Below, piece by piece: positions 1 to 6,545 of a stretch of DNA of 10,125 nt; the first letter of the stretch is position 1; each line of letters starts with the position of its first letter. The stretch covers positions 1 through 10,125 of the forward strand of contig UQMQ01000085.1 of the NCBI GenBank assembly GCA_900542245.1. Direction: 5' to 3'. Position numbers and translations under genes: made by a program. The DNA is from an uncultured Eubacteriales bacterium. GTDB lineage: Bacteria > Bacillota > Clostridia > Peptostreptococcales > Anaerovoracaceae. Under the pieces are notes generated by a model, which saw only the letters and a program-made list of their open reading frames with translations, had not been told where the DNA came from and ran no database searches.

Positions 1-81
1 ATCAGAGATTTCTATGCGCACATGGCGCTCACCTATGAGCGCCACTTCGCAAGGTGCTTTTGTCGATATTCCGGAAACATC
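1..81. repeat. Structured direct repeat, left copy (5' part cut off by window edge)
   Basis: This stretch matches 10045-10125 in the same orientation at 78 of 81 positions. The differences are at 44 (A, against G at 10088), 66 (A, against T at 10110) and 78 (C, against T at 10122). The window opens inside the first hairpin, so only the 3' half of that stem (12-21) is present. A second hairpin is complete: GGCGCTCA (24-31) pairs with TGAGCGCC (36-43) over a CCTA loop. A weak third hairpin lies at 44-55. No plausible gene covers it; the 61-codon reading frame at 14-199 has no ribosome binding site and follows the palindromes. It is probably a dispersed intergenic repeat or a structured RNA, but I do not recognise the family. 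Confidence 0.85.
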
Positions 82-130
82 GCACAGCGATATTTCCTAC
101 ATAACAAGAGAGGTCTGCGCTCAAACCTCT
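73..130. other. Two further hairpins directly after the left repeat
   Basis: GGAAACATCG (73-82) pairs with CGATATTTCC (88-97) over a CACAG loop, with a single C78/A92 mismatch. In the right-hand copy the base matching 78 is T, which would make the ten-pair stem perfect if the downstream arm is conserved beyond the window. A second stem pairs AGAGGT (109-114) with ACCTCT (125-130) over a ten-base loop. These hairpins suggest that the repeated element extends past base 81, to about 130. That extent is inferred, because the right-hand copy is cut off at 10125. Confidence 0.55.
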
Positions 131-157
131 GCCAAAGGCTATTTACGAAAAAAGTTC

Positions 158-198
158 AAAATCTTACATTTAGATACTAAAATATTACATTTTAGATA
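158..198. repeat. Imperfect tandem repeat, 2 x about 20 nt, upstream of the DUF5688 gene
   Basis: Bases 158-176 and 179-198 are near copies. Both carry AAAAT-n-TTACATTT followed by AGATA, with one substitution and one extra T in the second copy. The period is 21 bases, about two helical turns, so the two copies face the same side of the DNA. They lie just upstream of the proposed promoter. Paired protein-binding sites are possible, but AT-rich coincidence is not excluded. Confidence 0.5.
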
Positions 199-203
199 AA
201 AAA

Positions 204-235
204 TATTGCAAATAGTGCAATACTTCCTTTATGAT
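204..235 (+). promoter_or_regulatory. Probable promoter of the DUF5688 gene with a palindrome over the -35
   Basis: TTGCAA (206-211) and TATGAT (230-235) are separated by 18 bases and resemble a housekeeping sigma-factor promoter, with 4/6 and 5/6 matches. A 19-base inverted repeat, TATTGCA (204-210) and TGCAATA (216-222) around AATAG, covers the -35 element, as an operator would. Transcription would start near 242, leaving a leader of about 75 nt. This is a reading of motifs only. Confidence 0.4.
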
Positions 236-261
236 AAGGATATACGGCAGACAGACCTGCA

Positions 262-278
262 ATGTGCAGGCTGCACAT
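262..278. promoter_or_regulatory. 17-bp palindrome in the DUF5688 leader
   Basis: ATGTGCAG (262-269) and CTGCACAT (271-278) are perfect inverted arms around one G. An overlapping competing stem, CCTGCA (256-261) with TGCAGG (265-270), uses part of the same bases. A dimeric repressor site or an RNA switch-like pair of stems would both fit. The palindrome ends 38 bases before the start codon and does not cover the ribosome binding site at 301-310. Confidence 0.4.
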
Positions 279-316
279 GCTGTAATCTCATAATATCACA
301 GAGGAAGGAGCAACAC

Positions 317-1183
317 ATGATAAGCTATGAAACATTCAAGGAATACGTTAAAGAGGAATTGATCCTGCGGCTGCCGCCGGAATTCGCGCATTGCCGCCTG
401 GCAGAGGATGTGATCTATAAGGTCAACTGCAGGTTAGACGCACTGCGCGTCATGCCGCAGGAGGCGGAGAAAAAAGCACTGGCAGTGCCAGTGCTGTATT
501 ATCGTGATTTTTATCCGCTGATCGAAAACGGCGAATCACCGGAGCGGGTATTGTCACTCATTGCGGAGATTATTGCGAAACATACGCTTCCGGAGGAATT
601 TGTACCATCGGAGGAGGTGCCGCTTCCGCTCATCCGCAAAGATGATCTTGTGCTGGAGCTGATCAATTATGAACGCAACCGGGAATACTTGAAAGATAAG
701 CCTCATCGAAGAATTTTAGATCTGGCGCTGATCTGCCGCTCTGTGGTCAACACCGCAGACAAGCAGGTTTACGCGGCCGTAATCGATCGCGAAGTGATGA
801 AGCTGCTGGCGCTGAGCGAAGACGAATTATTTCGCATTGCACAGCGCCGGATGAAAGAACGCATGCCGTGCAAGCTGTTTCAGGTATATCAGCAGCTTCA
901 TGCGTATACAAACGAAGCGTTTTACCTCGGCGCAGTGTCTCTCCTGCAAAAAGAAGGATTCCGCACGCTTTCTGCGCGATTTCAGGACGACCTTTATGTG
1001 CTGCCGGCATCGATCCATGAACTGATGCTGCTGCCGAAGCAAATGATTTCTCTTGCGAATGTCCGGGCGCTGCTGCGAAAAGCCAATCAAGAGGCGACAA
1101 AGCCGGAGGAATGGCTGTCTGATCAGGTCTATCTGTACGAGCGAAGCAGTGATGCGGTCAGACTGGCTGAGATGGAGAACTGA
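317..1183 (+). CDS. DUF5688 family protein
   Basis: This encodes 288 residues. The reading frame is open from 206, but I start at 317 because GAGGAAGGAG (301-310) precedes this ATG at suitable spacing and the protein then begins MISYETFKEYVKEEL, as family members do. Hallmarks of DUF5688 that I recognise are the N-terminal helix, a 'LVLELINYERNREYLKDKPHR' type stretch with the E-Y-L-K-D-K-P-H core at about residues 123-130, 'ELFRIAQRRMKE' near the middle, a 'YVLPASIHELMLLP' type segment, and a C-terminal 'EEWLSDQVYLY' segment. It has no signal peptide or membrane helix, so it should be cytoplasmic. The family has no established function; its genes are often present in several copies per genome in gut Clostridia. 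The 3' end overlaps the convergent PepD-like gene by 26 nt. The product assignment is confident, the role unknown. Confidence 0.85.
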   Translation: MISYETFKEYVKEELILRLPPEFAHCRLAEDVIYKVNCRLDALRVMPQEAEKKALAVPVLYYRDFYPLIENGESPERVLSLIAEIIAKHTLPEEFVPSEEVPLPLIRKDDLVLELINYERNREYLKDKPHRRILDLALICRSVVNTADKQVYAAVIDREVMKLLALSEDELFRIAQRRMKERMPCKLFQVYQQLHAYTNEAFYLGAVSLLQKEGFRTLSARFQDDLYVLPASIHELMLLPKQMISLANVRALLRKANQEATKPEEWLSDQVYLYERSSDAVRLAEMEN

Positions 1184-2618
1184 GGTAGGTGATAAAGGCG
1201 CCTGCCAGCTTCTCTTTGGTCTTGTCTGTGACGGAACAGTATAAGATCGGCATTTGATCGTTCAGCTCTGCCAGCAGACTGCAGGCCGTAAATTCGACCG
1301 TTGGGTCGGTTTTCATATTGTTGTCACCGCTGTAGGCGTAGAAGGCTTCTTCAAACGCTGCCTGCAGGGTTTCGGCAGCCGCACCGCCGCTGTAAGACGG
1401 CAGCGAGGTCTTGACGGCAAATTTGATATTGCACAACCCGGAGATGGTGCGGTAAGCTTCGGTCATCTCGTCCAGATATTCCTGTGCGCAGCTGAGTGCG
1501 GCAACGTTGACTCTGAGCCGCTGATTCTTTGTGGAGATGCTGCCGATATTGGTCAGCGCGATGACATTGCCGTCATCATCCTTGTAATAGGTGCCGTTGA
1601 AAGCGGTGTACAGCAGGCTGACGATGTTCTCCGCATCCTCGCTCACAAGCACCCGTTTCGGTAGATCGACTTCCTCATAGGTATAGGAAGCATCCGGATA
1701 CTGATCTGCGTATTTATCATAGAATCTCTCTAAGGCGTTGTCCATTTTTTGGATAAATTTCTCCTCGTCCGCACTGTTGATGACGACGGTCATCGAGGCG
1801 CTGGCAGGGGTCTGGTCCGCCGTACTGCCGCCGCGGAAGGAAGCCAGCTCAAAGAGCAGGGAGGTCGACTTGAAGTTCGCCAGCACACTACCGAGCTGCT
1901 TGATCGGGTTGATTCCACTGTTCATATTTGCAGAGATTGGCTCTGTCGGCACGCCCTGGATGCGGATGCGATAGGCTTTATCATAGGCAGTCTTTTGATA
2001 ATGCAGTTTATCCGAAAGGCGGAATTTAAGATAACCGCCGGTTTCCAGCGAGATCTTGGACGATGCGGACTTGCCGAGGCAAAAAACTTCGGTCGCATCG
2101 GTGAATACGGAGGCAGACAGCGCGGATACACTGCTGCTGTCCATGCCGTTCGCAGGCGAAAAAATCAGCTGCACTTTGCCGTGCTGTGCTGTATTTTTGG
2201 CAATGGTCAGCGCAGAAGCGATCGGCTCCAGGCTGGCAGGCAGGTCAGTGACATCGTATTCGCACACAAAGACGACCGGTGCGCGGTCTTTGTACGTATC
2301 GTCCGTTGGCTTCAGGGTGAAGGTCACATTGTCATGGCTGTCGATGCTGCTTGAGATCCCTTTGTTCTTTCCCCATGTGAGCAGGTATTGGGCAGCATCG
2401 CGGCTGGTCTTGAGCGAATCCATGGAATCAGCAAGATCGGTTTGATATGCGTTCAGCTTGCTGTCCACAATCTCCTCTAGCGTAGGTTCCTGATCCTGCT
2501 TATCGCGCAGGAGGCAGACACCGGACACAATCAGAAGCACCAGCAGCAGGAGCACCGCGCCGACGATGATAACCGTTTTTTTGTCAGATTTTTTTTGTAT
2601 CCAATTCATTTTTCTCAT
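1158..2618 (-). CDS. Membrane-anchored PepD-like (M20 family) protein lacking catalytic residues
   Basis: This encodes 486 residues from the ATG at 2618, which sits 6 bases after AAGGTG; a GTG at 2627 is in frame but overlaps that site. A lysine-rich start and one hydrophobic helix (about residues 15-37) predict an N-in anchor with the rest outside the membrane. The remainder follows bacterial aminoacyl-histidine dipeptidase (PepD) over most of its length. 'YLLTWGKNKGI' and 'PVVFVCEYDVTD' (114-125) match its first strands; 'HGKVQLIFSPANGMDS' (about 146-161) matches the segment carrying the catalytic glutamate; 'INPIKQLGSVL' and the following 'FRGGS' match the dimerisation domain. The ligands are gone: the metal histidine position is E120, the Glu-Glu pair is P155-A156, the GADNG loop is missing, and the C-terminal histidine region is absent. 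Only D122 of the HxD motif remains. It is therefore probably a pseudoenzyme; its role is unknown. Confidence 0.8.
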   Translation of the reverse strand: MRKMNWIQKKSDKKTVIIVGAVLLLLVLLIVSGVCLLRDKQDQEPTLEEIVDSKLNAYQTDLADSMDSLKTSRDAAQYLLTWGKNKGISSSIDSHDNVTFTLKPTDDTYKDRAPVVFVCEYDVTDLPASLEPIASALTIAKNTAQHGKVQLIFSPANGMDSSSVSALSASVFTDATEVFCLGKSASSKISLETGGYLKFRLSDKLHYQKTAYDKAYRIRIQGVPTEPISANMNSGINPIKQLGSVLANFKSTSLLFELASFRGGSTADQTPASASMTVVINSADEEKFIQKMDNALERFYDKYADQYPDASYTYEEVDLPKRVLVSEDAENIVSLLYTAFNGTYYKDDDGNVIALTNIGSISTKNQRLRVNVAALSCAQEYLDEMTEAYRTISGLCNIKFAVKTSLPSYSGGAAAETLQAAFEEAFYAYSGDNNMKTDPTVEFTACSLLAELNDQMPILYCSVTDKTKEKLAGAFITYLSSPSQPV

Positions 2619-2640
2619 TCCAATCACCTTAAGTTTCGTG

Positions 2641-2646
2641 TATAAT
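2641..2646 (+). promoter_or_regulatory. Candidate -10 element for the acetyltransferase gene
   Basis: An exact TATAAT lies 54 bases before the GTG start. The -35 position (2618-2623, TTCCAA) matches only three of six bases, so this is weak as a promoter. It lies in the same 80-base divergent gap as the minus-strand promoter, so the two may interfere with each other. Confidence 0.3.
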
Positions 2647-2660
2647 CAATAATATAGGAA

Positions 2661-2666
2661 ATTATA
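2661..2666 (-). promoter_or_regulatory. Extended -10 promoter for the PepD-like gene
   Basis: Read on the minus strand, this is TATAAT preceded by TGC, a perfect extended -10 element (TGnTATAAT). No good -35 is present at 17 bases (TTTCCT), which is common for extended -10 promoters. The start codon lies about 40 bases downstream. A plus-strand TATAAT at 2641-2646 lies in the same gap. Confidence 0.5.
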
Positions 2667-2688
2667 GCATAAAAGATGAGAAAAGGAA

Positions 2689-2700
2689 AGTGATATCACT
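2689..2700. promoter_or_regulatory. 12-bp perfect palindrome between the RBS and the start codon
   Basis: AGTGATATCACT is its own reverse complement and ends immediately before the GTG start at 2701, just after the AAGGAAAG ribosome binding site. It could bind a dimeric regulator in the divergent intergenic region or arise by chance. Confidence 0.3.
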
Positions 2701-3240
2701 GTGAAGAAGATGGAGATGGCGCAGATTTATCTGCGCGAAAGTACGTTTGCGGACTGCGAATATTTCGCGGTCTGGGAGACGCAGCCTGCGGTCACACAGT
2801 TTTTTACAATCGATGCGGACCGAGATTACGAGGAAGTGGTGACGGAGTTTGTGCATCGGCAGGACGATACGGATAAGCTGCAGCTAACTGTTTGCTTGCG
2901 GGAAAATGATAAGCCGATCGGCAGGATCTATATCAGCAATATCGACGACCATTATGATTCGTTGGACATTACGCGTATCTATATTGCAGACCCGGCGATC
3001 CGCGGACGCGGGCTGGGAGAAGCGGCACTGCGGGCGGCGCTGAAGCTGGCATTCGAGGAGCTGCACTGCGAGCGTGTGACGCTGGACCATTTTACGGCAA
3101 ATCAGATCGCATCGCAGCTTTACTTAAAGGTTGGATTCCAATATGAAGGTGTCATGCGGCACGGCGGCAAGAAGGACGGACAGTATGTGGATCTGCATCT
3201 GATGTCCATGCTGCGCAGCGAATACTTCGGCGAGGCTTAA
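2701..3240 (+). CDS. GNAT family N-acetyltransferase (RimJ/RimL-like)
   Basis: This encodes 179 residues and should transfer an acetyl group from acetyl-CoA to an amine on a protein or small molecule; the substrate cannot be read from the sequence. The acetyl-CoA-binding motif A is clear: strand 'LDITRIYIAD' and then R101-G-R-G104-L-G106 before a helix. Motif B follows as 'NQIASQLYLKVGFQYEG', the usual RimJ/RimL-type 'N..A..LY.K.GF..EG' pattern. The C-terminal 'GGKKDGQYVDLHLMSML' is the expected last strand. The start is GTG at 2701, chosen because AAGGAAAG (2683-2690) lies 10 bases upstream; ATG codons at 2710 and 2716 are in frame but poorly placed. It is divergent from the PepD-like gene and ends at its own terminator. 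The fold is confident; the specific substrate is unknown. Confidence 0.9.
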   Translation: MKKMEMAQIYLRESTFADCEYFAVWETQPAVTQFFTIDADRDYEEVVTEFVHRQDDTDKLQLTVCLRENDKPIGRIYISNIDDHYDSLDITRIYIADPAIRGRGLGEAALRAALKLAFEELHCERVTLDHFTANQIASQLYLKVGFQYEGVMRHGGKKDGQYVDLHLMSMLRSEYFGEA

Positions 3241-3315
3241 ACGCAAGAACCGCCGGAGCTGATGCAGTCGCAGAAAGCAGGCAGATCCGGAAATACAAAG
3301 AAAATGGTCCATATC

Positions 3316-3348
3316 AAAGCGGCATTTTTCGGAATGCCTGCTTTTTTT
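3316..3348 (+). terminator. Rho-independent terminator after the acetyltransferase gene
   Basis: AAAGC-GGCATT (3316-3326) pairs with AATGCC-GCTTT (3333-3344), with one bulged T at 3339 and a TTTCGG loop, followed by a T run to 3348. An upstream segment AGCAGGCA (3276-3283) can instead pair with TGCCTGCT (3335-3342), competing with the compact stem. Confidence 0.8.
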
Positions 3349-3380
3349 GCGCCGCGCGCGGCAAGAAGAACGCGCGGTGC
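3349..3380. other. GC-rich hairpin in the acetyltransferase-nrdD gap
   Basis: GCGCCGCGCG (3349-3358) pairs with CGCGCGGTGC (3371-3380), with one G-T wobble, around a 12-base purine-rich loop. It follows directly on the terminator T run and has no T tract of its own on the plus strand. It could strengthen termination or be a cruciform-prone site. The rest of the gap to nrdD is AT-rich leader and promoter. Confidence 0.5.
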
Positions 3381-3450
3381 GACGGAATATGTGTTACGGT
3401 AAATCTAAAAATCATATCAGAAAAAACATGATAAATGGAAAGTTTTGATA

Positions 3451-3479
3451 TTGACATATAGGGTATTTAGTAGTAAAGT
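3451..3479 (+). promoter_or_regulatory. Housekeeping promoter of nrdDG
   Basis: A perfect TTGACA (3451-3456) is followed after 17 bases by TAAAGT (3474-3479), which matches four of six -10 bases. Transcription would start around 3486, giving a leader of about 74 nt. The NrdR box at 3492-3507 falls at the start of transcription, as expected for repression. Confidence 0.7.
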
Positions 3480-3491
3480 TTTAGGTACGCA

Positions 3492-3507
3492 CCACTATAT
3501 CTTGTGT
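3492..3507. promoter_or_regulatory. NrdR box
   Basis: CCACTATATCTTGTGT fits the NrdR consensus acaCwAtATaTwGtgt at all positions except the first and the tenth. NrdR is the zinc-finger, ATP-cone repressor of ribonucleotide reductase genes. Boxes normally come in pairs about 31-32 bases apart; a degenerate match with only the right half kept (TAGT) begins at 3461, exactly 31 bases upstream and overlapping the -10 region. Confidence 0.75.
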
Positions 3508-3559
3508 ATGTGCGACTTGCGCATAAGCGGGTAAAAAAGGCAGGAGAGAGAGGAAACGT

Positions 3560-5905
3560 ATGGACAGTATTCAAAAGATTATCAAAAGAGACGGAAGGCT
3601 GGCTGACTTTGATGTCGATAAAATCGCAGACGCGATTTTTAAGGCGGCGCAGGTGCTCGGCGGCAGAGACCGCGAGATGTCGGTGTATCTGGCGAAGCAG
3701 GTAGAGCTGTATCTGCTGGAGGTTTGTCATAATCAGGTGCCGACGGTAGAACAGATTCAGGACGCCGTAGAGAAAATTCTGATCGAAAACGGACACGCGC
3801 GTACCGCCAAGGAATATATTCTCTACAGAGCGGAGCGTACCAGAGTCAGGAACATGAACTCCAAGCTCATGAAGATCTATGAGGATCTGACCTTTAAGGA
3901 AGCGAAGGAGAACGAGATCAAGCGTGAAAATGCCAATATTGACGGCAATACCGCCATGGGAACGATGCTCAAATACGGTTCGGAGGGTGCGAAAGAGTTC
4001 TATAAGAGCTATGTCATCGATCCGAAATTTTCCAAAGCACATGAGGCGGGCGATATCCATATTCACGATATGGACTTCTACACGCTGACGATGACCTGCT
4101 GTCAGATCGACCTTGTGAAGCTGCTGCAGGGCGGATTTTCTACCGGACACGGACATCTGAGAGAGCCGAATGATATCGAAAGCTACGCGGCGCTTGCCTG
4201 CATCGCCATTCAGTCAAACCAGAACGATCAGCACGGCGGGCAGTCTGTGCCGAATTTTGACTACGGCATGGCACCGGGCGTCAAAAAGGCGTACAAGCGT
4301 TTGTATGTGACGAATTTAGGCAAGATGCTCGATTTCCTGGAGGATGTCGAGGACGGCGTGGAACGCATGAAGGCGTTAGCGGGCAAGATCGAGCACGAAC
4401 ACGGGGTATTCCCTTGTATGGCGTGGGACAACAATTACGAGGAGTTGGAGCTTGCGGAACTGATCAAATTCATTCCGGAGGCAGAGGCAAAGAAAATGCA
4501 GGACCGATCCCGTAAGTTTGCAGATAAAGAAATCAGGAGAAAGACCTACCAGGCGATGGAGGCCTTTATCCATAATTTGAATACGATGCACTCCAGAGCA
4601 GGTGCGCAGGTGCCGTTCAGCTCGATCAATTACGGTACAGATACGTCGCCGGAGGGGCGTCTGGTGATGGAGAGCGTGATGCTGGCGACAGAAGCCGGGC
4701 TCGGAAACGGCGAAACGCCGATTTTCCCGATTCAGATCTTCAAGGTCAAGGAGGGCGTGAACTATAATCCGGAGGATCCGAACTACGATCTGTTCAAGCT
4801 CGCCTGCAAGGTATCCGCGAAGCGGCTGTTCCCGAATTTCTCGTTTTTGGACGCACCGTTTAACAAGCAGTATTATGTCGCGGGCAGACCGGAGACGGAG
4901 TGCGCGTACATGGGCTGCAGGACGCGTGTCATCGGCAATGTCTATGACCCGACCAGGGAGATTGTTTTTGGTAGAGGCAACCTCAGCTTTACATCGATCA
5001 ATCTGCCGCGTTTGGCGATTAAAGCCAAGGGCGACGTCGATCTTTTCTTTGAGCTTTTGGACAATATGATTGATTTGGCGATGGGACAGTTGATGGAACG
5101 CTTTAAGATTCAGTCGCAGAAAAAAGTGAGAAACTTCCCGTTCCTGATGGGACAGGGCATTTGGCTCGACTCCGAAAAACTTGGACCGGACGATACCATC
5201 GAGGAGGTCATCAAGCATGGCACATTGACGGTCGGTTTCATCGGTCTGGCAGAATGTCTCAAGGCGCTGATCGGCGTGCATCACGGAGAATCCGCGGAGG
5301 CGCAGAATCTGGGTCTGGAGATCATCGGCTATATGAGAAAGCGTATGGACGAGCAGGCGCGTAAGACCGGATTGAACTGGTCCGTCATCGCAACGCCTGC
5401 CGAGGGTCTGTCGGGCAGATTTGTGCGTATCGACAGAGAAAAATACGGCAATATTCCGGGCGTGACCGACCGCGACTATTACACGAACAGCTTCCATATC
5501 CCGGTTTATTATCCGATTAACGCGTTTGAGAAGATCCGCTTGGAAGCGCCGTACCATGAGCTGACCAACGGCGGACATATCTCCTATATCGAGCTGGACG
5601 GCGATCCGCTCAAAAATCTGGATGCGTTTGAGAAGGTCGTGCGCTGCATGAAAGAAAACGGCATCGGCTATGGTTCGATCAATCACCCGGTCGACCGCGA
5701 TCCATGCTGCGGCTATACCGGCATCATCGATAACGAGTGTCCGCAGTGTCATCGCAAGGAGGGCGAGGGAGATGTCGGATTTGAAAGAATCCGCCGCATC
5801 ACAGGCTATCTGGTCGGCACGATGGATCACTGGAACAACGCCAAGGCGGCGGAGGAGAAGGACAGGGTAAAACACGATGTCAGCACAGGATTTGAGCAGC
5901 TTTAA
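3560..5905 (+). CDS. nrdD: Anaerobic (class III) ribonucleoside-triphosphate reductase, large subunit
   Basis: This encodes 781 residues. The enzyme reduces ribonucleoside triphosphates to deoxyribonucleotides without oxygen, using a glycyl radical. Residues about 3-95 form the ATP-cone allosteric domain ('IIKRDGRLADFDVDKIADAIFKAA'). The barrel carries the two expected active-site cysteine regions: C180-C181 in 'MTCCQIDL' and C453 in 'YMGCRTRV', the latter corresponding to the thiyl-radical cysteine. The C-terminal zinc site is C716-C717 and C727-x-x-C730, and the radical loop is 'RRITGYLVG' with G749. All key residues are present and the length is full. The ATG at 3560 follows AGAGAGAGG at good spacing. 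The gene overlaps its activase nrdG by 29 nt, so the two are cotranscribed and probably translationally coupled. The upstream NrdR box implies repression when deoxynucleotides are plentiful. Confidence 0.97.
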   Translation: MDSIQKIIKRDGRLADFDVDKIADAIFKAAQVLGGRDREMSVYLAKQVELYLLEVCHNQVPTVEQIQDAVEKILIENGHARTAKEYILYRAERTRVRNMNSKLMKIYEDLTFKEAKENEIKRENANIDGNTAMGTMLKYGSEGAKEFYKSYVIDPKFSKAHEAGDIHIHDMDFYTLTMTCCQIDLVKLLQGGFSTGHGHLREPNDIESYAALACIAIQSNQNDQHGGQSVPNFDYGMAPGVKKAYKRLYVTNLGKMLDFLEDVEDGVERMKALAGKIEHEHGVFPCMAWDNNYEELELAELIKFIPEAEAKKMQDRSRKFADKEIRRKTYQAMEAFIHNLNTMHSRAGAQVPFSSINYGTDTSPEGRLVMESVMLATEAGLGNGETPIFPIQIFKVKEGVNYNPEDPNYDLFKLACKVSAKRLFPNFSFLDAPFNKQYYVAGRPETECAYMGCRTRVIGNVYDPTREIVFGRGNLSFTSINLPRLAIKAKGDVDLFFELLDNMIDLAMGQLMERFKIQSQKKVRNFPFLMGQGIWLDSEKLGPDDTIEEVIKHGTLTVGFIGLAECLKALIGVHHGESAEAQNLGLEIIGYMRKRMDEQARKTGLNWSVIATPAEGLSGRFVRIDREKYGNIPGVTDRDYYTNSFHIPVYYPINAFEKIRLEAPYHELTNGGHISYIELDGDPLKNLDAFEKVVRCMKENGIGYGSINHPVDRDPCCGYTGIIDNECPQCHRKEGEGDVGFERIRRITGYLVGTMDHWNNAKAAEEKDRVKHDVSTGFEQL

Positions 5906-6413
5906 TTCTATCCGGATGGCAGGGGTCATTCGGGAATCCATTGTAGACGGACCGGGGCTGCGATTCGTGATATTTGCGCAGGGCTGTCCGCATGGCTGCC
6001 CGGGGTGTCACAATCCGGCGACCCATGACTTTAACAGCGGAAAGGACTGCGCTTTGGAAAAAATATTGGCGGCGATCGACCAAAATCCGCTGCTCGACGG
6101 CGTGACCTTCAGCGGCGGAGAGCCGATGTGCCAGCCGGAGGCATTCTGCAATCTGGCGGTCGAGATCAAAAAGCGCAAGCTGCACCTGATCATATATACG
6201 GGCTATACCTATGAGGAGCTTTTGACGCTCGGCGCGCGCCAGCCTGCGATCCTGCAGCTTTTGACGCTCGCAGACATTCTGATCGACGGGCGGTTCCGAC
6301 AGGAAGAACGCGACTTGAGCCTTTTGTTTCGCGGCAGCCGCAATCAGCGCGTGATCGACCTGAATCTGACGCGTGAGAATGGCAAATTGACGCTGGCAGA
6401 AAAATATCTGTGA
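5877..6413 (+). CDS. nrdG: Anaerobic ribonucleotide reductase activating protein (radical SAM)
   Basis: This encodes 178 residues. NrdG uses a [4Fe-4S] cluster and S-adenosylmethionine to create the glycyl radical on NrdD. The cluster motif CxxxCxxC is C37-PHG-C41-PG-C44, preceded by the typical 'ESIVDGPGLRFVIFAQG' lead-in and followed by the SAM-binding 'FSGGEP' (G80-G81-E82). The length is normal for the family. The ATG at 5877 is inside the end of nrdD, with GACAGGG about 9 bases upstream; the alternative ATG at M14 would still leave the motifs intact but has no better ribosome site. It is the last gene of the operon. I see no hairpin-plus-T-tract terminator before the rpmB promoter, so some read-through into rpmB is possible. 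Confidence 0.96.
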   Translation: MSAQDLSSFNSIRMAGVIRESIVDGPGLRFVIFAQGCPHGCPGCHNPATHDFNSGKDCALEKILAAIDQNPLLDGVTFSGGEPMCQPEAFCNLAVEIKKRKLHLIIYTGYTYEELLTLGARQPAILQLLTLADILIDGRFRQEERDLSLLFRGSRNQRVIDLNLTRENGKLTLAEKYL

Positions 6414-6441
6414 AAAACGTTCAAAAATAATCAATTTTTAC

Positions 6442-6470
6442 TTGAAAATAGAAAAAAGTTGTGGTAGAAT
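6442..6470 (+). promoter_or_regulatory. Promoter of rpmB
   Basis: TTGAAA (6442-6447), a 17-base spacer and TAGAAT (6465-6470) each match five of six consensus bases, and TGG just before the -10 makes it an extended -10. This is a strong housekeeping promoter, as expected for a ribosomal protein gene. The leader is about 70 nt, and I see no ribosomal-protein operator structure in it. Confidence 0.75.
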
Positions 6471-6545
6471 ATGAAATGTTCGAGTGCGGACAAAGCGAAA
6501 ATGAAAAAATGCTACGGCTTAAATATACTAAAGGAGGTGCGGTAG

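Noticed and set aside
14..199. 61-codon open frame running through the left structured repeat
   Set aside because: It has no ribosome binding site, runs through palindromes, and the encoded peptide resembles no protein; the repeat structure explains the sequence.
1749..2354. 201-codon plus-strand frame inside the PepD-like gene
   Set aside because: The minus-strand protein has a membrane anchor and PepD-like segments along its length; the plus-strand peptide has no such features and no ribosome site.
3467..4156. 229-codon minus-strand frame over the nrdD promoter and 5' end
   Set aside because: It is antisense to the NrdR box, promoter and ATP-cone coding sequence and has no recognisable motif.
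4376..5941. 521-codon minus-strand open frame antisense to nrdD
   Set aside because: nrdD is certain on the plus strand and the antisense peptide shows no family motif; long antisense frames are common opposite moderately GC-rich coding DNA.
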